Below, one piece after another: positions 1-4,998 of a stretch of 12,647 nucleotides of DNA. Within the stretch, counting starts at the first letter, position 1. Every line of letters begins with the position of its first letter. Position numbers and translations under genes: made by a program. This stretch comes from JASFRI01 sp050115015. GTDB taxonomy: Bacteria > Acidobacteriota > Polarisedimenticolia > CBDVAL01. The stretch covers positions 1 through 12,647 of the forward strand of contig JASFRI010000081.1 in assembly GCA_050115015.1 (NCBI GenBank). The letters are read 5' to 3'. The notes under the pieces are model-generated. The model saw only the letters and a list, made by a program, of their open reading frames with translations, was not told where the DNA came from and did not search any database.

Positions 1-1
1 G

Positions 2-337
2 ACCGATACCCAGCCGTACGTGCTGCGCTTCTGGGAATCGGAGTTCCCGCAGCTGGCGCCGCAGAAAAACCGCTCCGGCCAGCGGATGTACCGCGAGGAG
101 GACATCGCCCTCGTGGAGCGCATCAAGCATCTTCTCCACGAGGAGGGGTACACGATCGCGGGCGCCCGCAAGCGCCTGGAGCAGGAGGAGGCGGGGGAGG
201 TTCCGGAGCCGGCCCCGCAGCCCAAGGAGTCCCGGGCCGGCACGGAGGCCGCCAGGCTCCGGAAGGCCCTGGGGGAGCTGCGGGAGATCGTGGAGATCAT
301 GCGCCGGGTGGACGAGAAGCTCGAAGAGATTCCTTGA
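2..337 (+). CDS. MerR-family transcriptional regulator, 5' end missing
   Basis: The frame is open from the first bases of the window to a TGA at 335-337, so the true start lies upstream. The visible 111 residues begin inside the N-terminal winged-helix DNA-binding domain. The stretch reading PYVLRFWESEFPQL, then RSGQRMYREEDI, then GYTIAGARKRL is typical of the MerR-like regulators that sit next to ihfA in deltaproteobacteria. Compared with those proteins, about 15-20 residues (first helix and part of the turn) are missing. After the DNA-binding domain comes a Pro/Glu-rich linker (about residues 62-76) and a short C-terminal helix rich in Arg and Glu that looks like a dimerisation coiled coil. 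No cysteine-rich effector domain is present, so a metal sensor is unlikely. The target is unknown. Its stop codon lies inside the -35 box proposed for the following tRNA. Confidence 0.88.
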   Translation, partial: TDTQPYVLRFWESEFPQLAPQKNRSGQRMYREEDIALVERIKHLLHEEGYTIAGARKRLEQEEAGEVPEPAPQPKESRAGTEAARLRKALGELREIVEIMRRVDEKLEEIP

Positions 338-363
338 CGCTCCACGAGGAATACTGCTAGATT
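334..363 (+). promoter_or_regulatory. Promoter for tRNA-Pro(GGG), possibly reading into surE
   Basis: The -35 box TTGACG (334-339) and the -10 box TAGATT (358-363) are separated by 18 bp, and the -10 is preceded by TGC (355-357), giving an extended -10. The expected start is near 370, leaving a leader of about 50 nt before the tRNA. The TGA of the upstream regulator (335-337) is part of the -35 box. Inferred from sequence only. Confidence 0.5.
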
Positions 364-419
364 CTCGATCCCCTGCACATCTTCCTGGACCCCCATGGGA
401 GACGGGGACCGATTCGGTT

Positions 420-496
420 CGGGACGTGGCGCAGCCTGGTAGCGCACTGCTTTGGGGTAGCAGGGGTCGCCAGTTCAAATCTGGCCGTCCCGACCA
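420..496 (+). tRNA. tRNA-Pro, anticodon GGG, CCA encoded
   Basis: The full cloverleaf can be drawn by hand. The acceptor stem is 420-426 with 486-492 (seven pairs). The D stem is 429-432 with 442-445, the anticodon stem 447-451 with 459-463, and the T stem 469-473 with 481-485 enclosing TTCAAAT. The anticodon loop TTGGGGT gives anticodon GGG at 454-456, reading CCC and CCU proline codons. The discriminator is A493 and CCA is encoded at 494-496. The 5' half differs at only one position from the second tRNA-Pro in this window. surE begins 21 nt after the CCA, so tRNA and mRNA may share a transcript that is cut by tRNA processing. Confidence 0.97.
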
Positions 497-500
497 GCCT

Positions 501-514
501 TCTCCTCCGGGAGA
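501..514 (+). other. Small hairpin covering the surE ribosome binding site
   Basis: TCTCC (501-505) is perfectly complementary to GGAGA (510-514), with loop TCCG. The right arm contains the purine-rich Shine-Dalgarno-like segment just ahead of the surE ATG at 518, and the hairpin begins 4 nt after the tRNA CCA. It could dampen surE initiation or mark the tRNA 3' trailer. Only five pairs, so the effect is uncertain. Confidence 0.4.
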
Positions 515-517
515 TCG

Positions 518-1276
518 ATGGCGACCGTTCTCCTCTCCAACGACGACGGATACGACGCTCCTGGCCTGCAGGCGCTGGCGGACGCCCTCCGCCCGCTCGG
601 GCGGGTCGTGGTGGTGGCCCCCGACCGCAACCGGAGCGGCTCCTCCCACGCGATGACGCTACACCACCCCGTGCGGGTGGAGCGGATGGGAGAGGATCGA
701 CACCGGGTGGACGGCACGCCCACCGACTGCGTGAACCTCGGTATCGTCCATCTGCTCCGGGAGGCGAGGCCAGACCTCGTGGTCTCGGGCATCAACTGCG
801 GCTACAACCTCGGCGATGACGTGACCTACTCCGGCACGGTGGCGGCGGCGCTGGAAGGGCTGCTCCTGGGGGTGCCGGCGATCGCCGTCAGCCGCTCCTC
901 GTCGCATCCCGTCGACTACGGACCCGCCGCCGCACTGGCCCGACGGCTGGCGCAGCAGGTCCTGCAGCACGGCCTCCCTCCCGACACCCTGCTGAACGTC
1001 AACGTCCCCGGCGGGGAGGACCATCCGGTCCGGCTCACGCGGCAGGGGAGAAGGGTGTACGGCGAGGGGGTCGAGGAGCGTCAGGATCCGAAGGGACGCA
1101 CCTATTACTGGATCGGCGGTTCGCCGGCGGGCGCCCGCCCCGACTCGCAGAGCGACCTGGCCGCGGTGGAGCGGGGCGAGACGTCCGTCACCCCGCTGCA
1201 CTGCGACTGGACGAACCACGCCGCCCTCGACCGGATCCGGGGCTGGGATCTACCGTTCGCGGGCGAGGTCGGCTGA
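518..1276 (+). CDS. surE: 5'/3'-nucleotidase SurE
   Basis: SurE is a metal-dependent phosphatase that dephosphorylates nucleoside 5'- and 3'-monophosphates in the cytoplasm and is linked to stationary-phase survival. The 252-residue length is normal. The N-terminus LLSNDDGYDAPG supplies the paired metal-binding aspartates D9 and D10. The segment NRSGSSHAMTL contains the conserved serine (S40), and GINCGYNLGDD carries the metal-binding asparagine N93. The order of these motifs matches the family throughout. The ATG at 518 places the NDD motif at the usual distance from the start and follows a GGGAG-like ribosome binding site. The TGA (1274-1276) is followed immediately by the pcm GTG, so the two are very likely cotranscribed and translationally coupled, as surE and pcm are in many proteobacteria. 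Confidence 0.97.
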   Translation: MATVLLSNDDGYDAPGLQALADALRPLGRVVVVAPDRNRSGSSHAMTLHHPVRVERMGEDRHRVDGTPTDCVNLGIVHLLREARPDLVVSGINCGYNLGDDVTYSGTVAAALEGLLLGVPAIAVSRSSSHPVDYGPAAALARRLAQQVLQHGLPPDTLLNVNVPGGEDHPVRLTRQGRRVYGEGVEERQDPKGRTYYWIGGSPAGARPDSQSDLAAVERGETSVTPLHCDWTNHAALDRIRGWDLPFAGEVG

Positions 1277-1927
1277 GTGGACCAGCGAATCCGCCGGGCC
1301 AGGATGGTGGCCCGTCACCTGGAGGGGCGCGGGATCCACGATCCGCGGGTCCTGGAGGCGATGCGGACCGTGCCGAGAGAGCGCTTCGTGGAGGAGGCGC
1401 TGTCCGGCAAGGCCTACGGCGACCACGCCCTCCCCATCGGCCACGGCCAGACCCTCTCCCAGCCCTGGGTCGTCGCCCGGCTGGCGGAGCTGCTGGAGCT
1501 CCGCGGCGGCGAGACGGTGCTGGAGATCGGGACCGGCTCCGGCTACCAGGCCGCGGTCCTGTCCCGGCTGGCGAGCCGCGTGTTCACGGTGGAGCGCATC
1601 CCCGAGCTCTCCGAGCGGGCCCGCCGGACCCTTCGCGATCTGGGGATCGAGAACGTGCACTTCAAGGTCTTCGACGGCACCTACGGGTGGAGCGAGTTCG
1701 CGCCCTACGGGGGTATCGTCGTCACGGCGGCGACCCCCGGGGTGCCCGAGCCCCTGCTGCAGCAGCTCGGGGAGGAGGCGCGCCTGGTGCTTCCCCTCGG
1801 CGGACGTGACGGCCAGACGCTGCGGCGCATCACCCGGACCTCGACGGGGGACCTGGTCCACGAGGACGAGGAGGGGGTCTCCTTCGTGCCGCTGGTGGGC
1901 CGCTACGGCTTCGCCGAGGGGGGCTGA
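1277..1927 (+). CDS. pcm: Protein-L-isoaspartate O-methyltransferase
   Basis: Pcm methylates isoaspartyl residues formed by protein ageing, using S-adenosylmethionine, so that they can revert to aspartate. The 216 residues show the family marks in order: VPRERFV (about 32-38), a segment with HGQTLSQPWVVA (about 56-67) that includes the conserved substrate-side serine, and SAM motif I, VLEIGTGSGYQAAVLS (81-96). Further along are FTVERIPEL (the acidic residue that contacts the SAM ribose), FDGTYGW, and VTAATPGVPEPLLQQL. Translation starts with GTG directly after the surE TGA, with GAGGT at 1265-1269 as ribosome binding site. No earlier in-frame start is consistent with this spacing. It ends TGA with the next GTG touching, so surE, pcm and the DUF368 gene form one tight operon. 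Confidence 0.96.
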   Translation: MDQRIRRARMVARHLEGRGIHDPRVLEAMRTVPRERFVEEALSGKAYGDHALPIGHGQTLSQPWVVARLAELLELRGGETVLEIGTGSGYQAAVLSRLASRVFTVERIPELSERARRTLRDLGIENVHFKVFDGTYGWSEFAPYGGIVVTAATPGVPEPLLQQLGEEARLVLPLGGRDGQTLRRITRTSTGDLVHEDEEGVSFVPLVGRYGFAEGG

Positions 1928-2977
1928 GTGCTGCAGGCGCGAGGGGACGACGGTCGCCTGACGCCACGGCTGGCGCGGGGCATGCTGGGCGGGCTGCTCA
2001 TGGGCCTCGCCAACCTCGTGCCGGGGATCTCCGGCGGCACGATGCTCCTCGCCGCCGGTGTCTATCCGGACTTCATCCAGGGGATCGCCGACGTCACCGC
2101 GCTGCGCTGGCGGCCGCGGGGCCTGGCCGTCCTGGCCAGCATCGGTGGGGTCGCGGCGCTGGCCATCGTTACCCTCGCAGGGCCGATGAAGGCTCTCGTG
2201 GTCGGGCACCGCTGGGCCATGTTCAGCCTGTTCATCGGGCTCACCCTCGGCGGCATCCCCGTCGTGTGGCGCCTCCTCCGGCCCCTTTCCGCCGCGGCGG
2301 TCGCGGGCGGGGTGGTGGGCGTGCTGGCCATGGTGGCGATGGCACTGGTGCAGCCGGGCGCGGGGACCGCGGCGGGTGCCGCGGGGCCGGATCTCCTGCT
2401 CCTGTTCGTGGCCGGCGTCGCCGGCGCGTCGGCGATGATCCTCCCGGGGGTCTCCGGCGGCTACCTGCTGCTGATCCTGGGGCAGTACCTGACCATCCTC
2501 GGGGCGGTGGACGCGATGAAGAACGCGCTGCTCCGCGGGGGGGCGGGCGCGTCCCTCTGGGCGGCCCTAGAGGGGCCGCTCCACGTGTTCCTGCCGGTGG
2601 GGATCGGCGTGTGCGTCGGCATCGCCGGCATCAGCAACCTGATCCGCTACCTGCTCGTCCGCCACGAGAAGCCGACCCTGGGCTTCCTGCTGGGGCTGCT
2701 CCTCGGGGCGGTGCTGGGGCTCTGGCCGTTCCAGCAGGGGGTCCCCCCGGAGCCCGGGGACGTGGTCCGGGGGAGCGTCATGACACCGGAGCGCATCGCG
2801 GCGCTGGAGCCGGAGGCGTATCCCCTCGCGCCGTTCACCCCGTCCGCGCTGCAGGTGGCGGGTTCCCTCGGCCTGGTCCTGCTCGGCTTCGGGGTGACCC
2901 AGGCGGTGGCCCGGGTCGGGGCCGGCGGCGAGCGGACGGGCGCGCCCCGGGAGGCCGGCGCCGGGGCCCGCGGTTGA
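1928..2977 (+). CDS. DUF368 membrane protein, probable undecaprenyl-phosphate translocase (PopT type)
   Basis: The 349-residue polytopic membrane protein carries the two family hallmarks: NLVPGISGGTML near residues 30-40 and its echo MILPGVSGGYLL near 170-181. These are the conserved re-entrant segments of two inverted halves. About eight further hydrophobic stretches fill the rest. An Arg/Gly-rich tail after about residue 330 is probably cytoplasmic. DUF368 proteins (PopT) and some DedA proteins (UptA) are established carriers that return undecaprenyl phosphate to the inner membrane leaflet for cell-wall synthesis; assignment here is by family. The GTG start directly follows the pcm TGA, with a GAGGGGGG ribosome binding site inside pcm. 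In Geobacter relatives the slot after pcm holds nlpD and rpoS, so this neighbour is a lineage difference. Its stop TGA lies inside the -35 box of the next tRNA. Confidence 0.9.
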   Translation: MLQARGDDGRLTPRLARGMLGGLLMGLANLVPGISGGTMLLAAGVYPDFIQGIADVTALRWRPRGLAVLASIGGVAALAIVTLAGPMKALVVGHRWAMFSLFIGLTLGGIPVVWRLLRPLSAAAVAGGVVGVLAMVAMALVQPGAGTAAGAAGPDLLLLFVAGVAGASAMILPGVSGGYLLLILGQYLTILGAVDAMKNALLRGGAGASLWAALEGPLHVFLPVGIGVCVGIAGISNLIRYLLVRHEKPTLGFLLGLLLGAVLGLWPFQQGVPPEPGDVVRGSVMTPERIAALEPEAYPLAPFTPSALQVAGSLGLVLLGFGVTQAVARVGAGGERTGAPREAGAGARG

Positions 2978-3002
2978 CAGCGCGTGTCCGCAGCGGCAAA
3001 CT
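2974..3002 (+). promoter_or_regulatory. Promoter for tRNA-Pro(CGG)
   Basis: A perfect -35 box TTGACA (2974-2979) is followed at 17 bp by a weak -10, CAAACT (2997-3002, three of six consensus bases). The expected start near 3009 leaves about 15 nt before the tRNA at 3024. The stop codon of the DUF368 gene (2975-2977) is contained in the -35 box. A second TTGACG (3014-3019) is too close to the tRNA to be its -35. Confidence 0.45.
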
Positions 3003-3023
3003 TCCACGTCGCCTTGACGCGGT

Positions 3024-3100
3024 CGGGACGTAGCGCAGCCTGGTAGCGCACCTGCTTCGGGAGCAGGGGGTCGGTGGTTCAAATCCACTCGTCCCGACCA
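3024..3100 (+). tRNA. tRNA-Pro, anticodon CGG, CCA encoded
   Basis: The acceptor stem is 3024-3030 with 3090-3096. The D stem is 3033-3036 with 3046-3049, and the anticodon stem 3051-3055 with 3063-3067. The T stem is 3073-3077 with 3085-3089 (one G-U pair). The anticodon loop TTCGGGA gives CGG at 3058-3060, reading CCG, a frequent proline codon in this GC-rich DNA. The discriminator is A3097 and CCA is encoded at 3098-3100. The first 27 nt match tRNA-Pro(GGG) except for A3032 in place of G, so the two isoacceptors share recent ancestry or are kept alike by shared synthetase recognition. Confidence 0.97.
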
Positions 3101-3158
3101 AACTCCCTCCCCGCCGCGGCGACCCCACCACCCTGCGCGGGCATCACCCGGGACGCGG

Positions 3159-3167
3159 TGCTACAAT
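3159..3167 (+). promoter_or_regulatory. Extended -10 promoter for the response regulator operon
   Basis: TGC (3159-3161) followed by TACAAT (3162-3167) is a close match to an extended -10 box. No convincing -35 lies 16-18 bp upstream. The expected start near 3174 gives a leader of about 77 nt, beginning with a five-pair hairpin (3175-3179 with 3185-3189). Confidence 0.5.
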
Positions 3168-3250
3168 CGCTGGAGGTCGGCCTGCGACCGGTCCGTGCCC
3201 GGTGCCGGAATCCGACAGGTCCTTCGCAGTGGCTCGGGAAACGGGGAACC

Positions 3251-3946
3251 ATGGCGGTCGTCAAGGTGCTGCTCGTCGACGACGTGAGGCTCTTCCTGGA
3301 ATTCGAGCGCACGTTCTTCGAGCGCACGGGGTGCCAGATCCTGACCGCGACCTCCGGAGGGGAGGCGGTGGACCTCGCTGTGAAGGAGCGCCCCCAGATC
3401 ATCCTGCTGGACTACGAGCTGCCGGACCGCAAAGGGGACGTGGTCTGCCGGCAGCTCAAGGCGGACGACCGCACGAAGGACATCCCGGTCCTGATCGTCA
3501 CGAGCTTCGGCAGCCCGGACGTGCGGGAGCGGTGCCTGGCGGCCGGTGCCGCGGACTTCGTCGCCAAACCGATCGCGGGCCGCGCGCTCTTGGAACGGGT
3601 GATCAACCTGTTGCAGATCCCCTTCCGGGCGTTCCTGCGCCTGCCGATCTCCCTGGAGGTCGTCCTGGAAGGGGCGGCGGTCAAGCGGCGGGTCGAGGGC
3701 TACTCGGAGGACCTCTCGGAGACCGGCGTGCTCGTGGACGTGTCCGAGTACATCCCGCGCGGCTCCCGGGTCCGGGTGGCGCTGACGCTGCCGGGAGCGG
3801 ACCGCCCCGTGAGCCTCGAGGGCGAGGTGCGGCGGGTCTTCGACAAGCCGATTCCGGGCCGCTTCGGCGTCGGGGTGGAGTTCGCCGCCCTGCCGCGCGA
3901 CATCCGGCGGCGGATCCGGACGCACGTGGAGGAGGCAACCCGATGA
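3251..3946 (+). CDS. Response regulator: CheY-like receiver fused to PilZ domain
   Basis: The 231-residue cytoplasmic protein has an N-terminal receiver (about residues 3-122). It shows the acidic pair D10/D11, phosphoacceptor D54 in ILLDYELPD, T84 in VTSF and K106 in VAKP, so the phosphorylation site is intact. The C-terminal PilZ domain (about 124-220) has both c-di-GMP signatures: RAFLR (126-130, RxxxR) and DLSETG (154-159, DxSxxG). It could therefore combine a phosphorelay input with c-di-GMP binding, as known for such fusions in deltaproteobacteria. ATG 3251 is preferred because GGGGA (3243-3247) precedes it and the receiver begins at once. A frame extending upstream to 3074 would run through the tRNA and the promoter. 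No kinase or GGDEF/EAL gene is adjacent. Its stop overlaps the next gene's ATG by 4 nt. Confidence 0.93.
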   Translation: MAVVKVLLVDDVRLFLEFERTFFERTGCQILTATSGGEAVDLAVKERPQIILLDYELPDRKGDVVCRQLKADDRTKDIPVLIVTSFGSPDVRERCLAAGAADFVAKPIAGRALLERVINLLQIPFRAFLRLPISLEVVLEGAAVKRRVEGYSEDLSETGVLVDVSEYIPRGSRVRVALTLPGADRPVSLEGEVRRVFDKPIPGRFGVGVEFAALPRDIRRRIRTHVEEATR

Positions 3947-4485
3947 GGAATCTTCCCTTCCGGACGGTGCTGGCCGGGCTGGCGCTGCTGGCCCTGGGTC
4001 CCGGGCGCGGCTGGTCCCAGCAGACCGCCCCGGCGGCTCCGCCACCCCCGGAGACCGCCGTCCGGGAGTACCAGGCCACCGCGGAGGAGCTTCGCGCCGC
4101 CCTCCTCGCGGTGCTCGAGGCGGAGGAGATGGTCCTGGAATCGGATCCCGAGGCCCCGGACGACGCCCTCGTGACGGCCTACCGGGCGTTCGACCGGGAG
4201 GACTTCGGTCCGGACGTGGCAACCCCGCCGCCGGCGGTTTCGAGGACCTATCCCTTCTTCCAGCCGGAGAAGCTGGGGCTCGGGAAGTTCCGGCTGCGGA
4301 GCCGGATCGAGCCGATCGAGAACGGCCAGCGGCTGACCTTGACCGCGGAGATCCTCGCCGACGCCTTCAACCGGATGACCTACGAGCACACCGAGCTCAA
4401 GCGGATCTCGAACGGGATGATCGAGGGGTACTTCCACGACCGGATCGAGGCCCGCCTGAGCCAGCTCTCCGGCGCAGGGGACTAG
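3943..4485 (+). CDS. Secreted protein of unknown function
   Basis: I do not recognise this 180-residue protein. It starts with a signal peptide: residues 2-7 carry the positive charge, about 9-19 are hydrophobic (VLAGLALLALG), and cleavage is likely near GWSQ/QT. No lipobox cysteine is present, so it is probably periplasmic or exported rather than a lipoprotein. A Pro/Ala linker is followed by a helical, acidic stretch (about 40-70) and then a beta-rich stretch (about 100-140). It contains no cysteines, transmembrane segment or known catalytic motif. The start is well supported by GGAGGAGG (3928-3935) seven bases before the ATG. The ATGA overlap with the receiver-PilZ gene means translational coupling, so it is probably a partner or output of that signalling protein. 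Confidence 0.82.
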   Translation: MRNLPFRTVLAGLALLALGPGRGWSQQTAPAAPPPPETAVREYQATAEELRAALLAVLEAEEMVLESDPEAPDDALVTAYRAFDREDFGPDVATPPPAVSRTYPFFQPEKLGLGKFRLRSRIEPIENGQRLTLTAEILADAFNRMTYEHTELKRISNGMIEGYFHDRIEARLSQLSGAGD

Positions 4486-4532
4486 AAGCCCGGGCATTCA
4501 CCACCGTCCGGCCCGGGAGCCCGCGCGCCTGC

Positions 4533-4578
4533 GCTGGACCTCCTCGGCGGTTCCCCAGCCCGCCCTCGGAGGTCCGGC
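4533..4578 (+). terminator. Strong hairpin 48 nt after the secreted-protein gene
   Basis: GGACCTCC (4536-4543) pairs perfectly with GGAGGTCC (4568-4575) and extends by a T-G, a C-G and a G-C pair. GGCGG (4546-4550) with CCGCC (4560-4564) forms an inner stem. The 16-pair structure is stable enough to stop or protect the upstream mRNA, but no T-run follows, so classic intrinsic termination is doubtful. It could work with Rho or as a 3' stabiliser. Confidence 0.45.
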
Positions 4579-4589
4579 CTGGACCGCAA

Positions 4590-4613
4590 GCTCTCCATCC
4601 CCCCCCGGAGAGC
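4590..4613 (+). repeat. Second hairpin with C8 loop
   Basis: GCTCTCC (4590-4596) pairs with GGAGAGC (4607-4613) around a 10-nt loop that ends in eight C (4599-4606). It lies 12 nt beyond the previous hairpin. No T-run follows. The role is unknown; together the two may form a tandem 3'-end structure. Confidence 0.4.
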
Positions 4614-4741
4614 GTCGGGTCGTGCCGCCCGTCGCGTTGTTAGCCGTGGTGTGCCCGAGGGGCCCGCAGGCCTTGCCGGGGTCGGCCCTCCCGCCGCGAG
4701 GACGACCCCCCGCGTCCCATCGGCGAGGCCCTCGAAGGGGG

Positions 4742-4773
4742 TCGACTCGCTCTCGAAGGATGGTATAATCCTT
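4742..4773 (+). promoter_or_regulatory. Extended -10 promoter inside an inverted repeat
   Basis: A perfect -10 TATAAT (4764-4769) preceded by TGG (4761-4763) forms an extended -10. TCGACT (4742-4747) is a four-of-six -35 at 16 bp. The -10 is wrapped in a perfect six-base inverted repeat: AAGGAT (4756-4761) and ATCCTT (4768-4773). A repressor site there would block polymerase, and the downstream double-HTH regulator is an obvious candidate. The expected start is near 4776. The nearest protein start on the same strand is more than 220 nt away, which is why a non-coding or leader transcript is considered. Confidence 0.55.
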
Positions 4774-4775
4774 GT

Positions 4776-4926
4776 CTAGGTCTGGGTCGAGTGCTGGGCA
4801 TAGAGGATAGAAGTCGTTGATTATAAGACCTTTGTTTACTTTCGCCCTTCGACGGTGCGTCGAGCTGTCCTGCCGGGAGGTCGCCGGCGGCGCTTTCGCC
4901 CCGGACGGAACGTCGAGATTTTTCTT
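4776..4926 (+). ncRNA. Candidate structured RNA or attenuator-like leader
   Basis: This is a prediction from structure and signals only; it matches no RNA family I know. It begins at the expected start of the promoter at 4742-4773. AGGTCT (4778-4783) can pair with AGACCT (4826-4831), enclosing an A/G-rich loop. TCGACG (4849-4854) can pair either with the near copy CGTCGA (4858-4863) or with a second copy (4911-4916), so the two pairings exclude each other. Between them CCGG/GGCG (4884-4892) pairs with CGCC/CCGG (4897-4904) with one bulge. The distant pairing ends 2 nt before TTTTTCTT (4919-4926), a possible terminator. The AT content is clearly higher than in the neighbouring genes. Alternatives: a regulated 5' leader of the XRE gene, or chance repeats. 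Confidence 0.3.
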
Positions 4927-4953
4927 GACACCGCGGGGGGGGGTTCCTATAAT
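4925..4953 (+). promoter_or_regulatory. Perfect-consensus promoter of the XRE operon with G9 spacer
   Basis: TTGACA (4925-4930) and TATAAT (4948-4953) are both perfect sigma-70 boxes at the ideal 17-bp spacing. The spacer contains nine consecutive G (4935-4943). The expected start is near 4960, which makes the GTG at 4999 the first in-frame start and rules out upstream starts. The -35 overlaps the T-rich end of the candidate upstream terminator. Confidence 0.8.
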
Positions 4954-4998
4954 GCCGACGCATCCCCTTACAAGAAGCATTTTCCGCAGAGAACCGGT

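Larger units (their letters stand above)
4486..4740. other. Non-coding first half of the 513-bp intergenic gap
   Basis: I see no gene here. The stretch is GC-rich and full of inverted repeats, including the two strong hairpins listed separately, a GCCCGGGC palindrome at 4489-4496 and the CGAGG-C-CCTCG repeat at 4724-4734. CTCGAAGG occurs twice, at 4731-4738 and 4752-4759, exactly 21 bp apart and bracketing the -35 region of the next promoter. That is the spacing expected of two regulator subunits on one face of the helix. A long open frame on the minus strand (to 5112) has low-complexity Arg/Gly/Pro composition and no recognisable domain, so I do not call it. Confidence 0.6.

Noticed and set aside
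1250..2209. 319-codon minus-strand frame opposite pcm
   Set aside because: Shadow of high-GC codon bias; the plus strand has clear pcm and DUF368 motifs, while the minus translation is His/Arg/Gln-rich with no domain.
3074..3250. Upstream extension of the receiver-PilZ frame
   Set aside because: It would begin inside tRNA-Pro(CGG) and cross the TGCTACAAT promoter; the receiver domain begins right at ATG 3251.
4636..4652. GTTGTTAGCC resembling half of an integron attC site
   Set aside because: No partner R'' box, no imperfect palindrome of attC form, no repeats and no integron integrase are present.
4805..4815. GAGGATAGAAG in the predicted RNA loop as a CsrA-type binding site
   Set aside because: Only the core AGGAT agrees with the consensus and a single occurrence is not informative.
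4819..4825. Minus-strand TATAAT within the AT-rich part of the gap as an antisense promoter
   Set aside because: No -35 at 16-18 bp and no gene on the minus strand for it to serve.
4855..4998. Upstream extension of the XRE frame to an earlier start
   Set aside because: A perfect promoter (4925-4953) lies inside this extension and the added residues are non-conserved in character; GTG 4999 is used instead.
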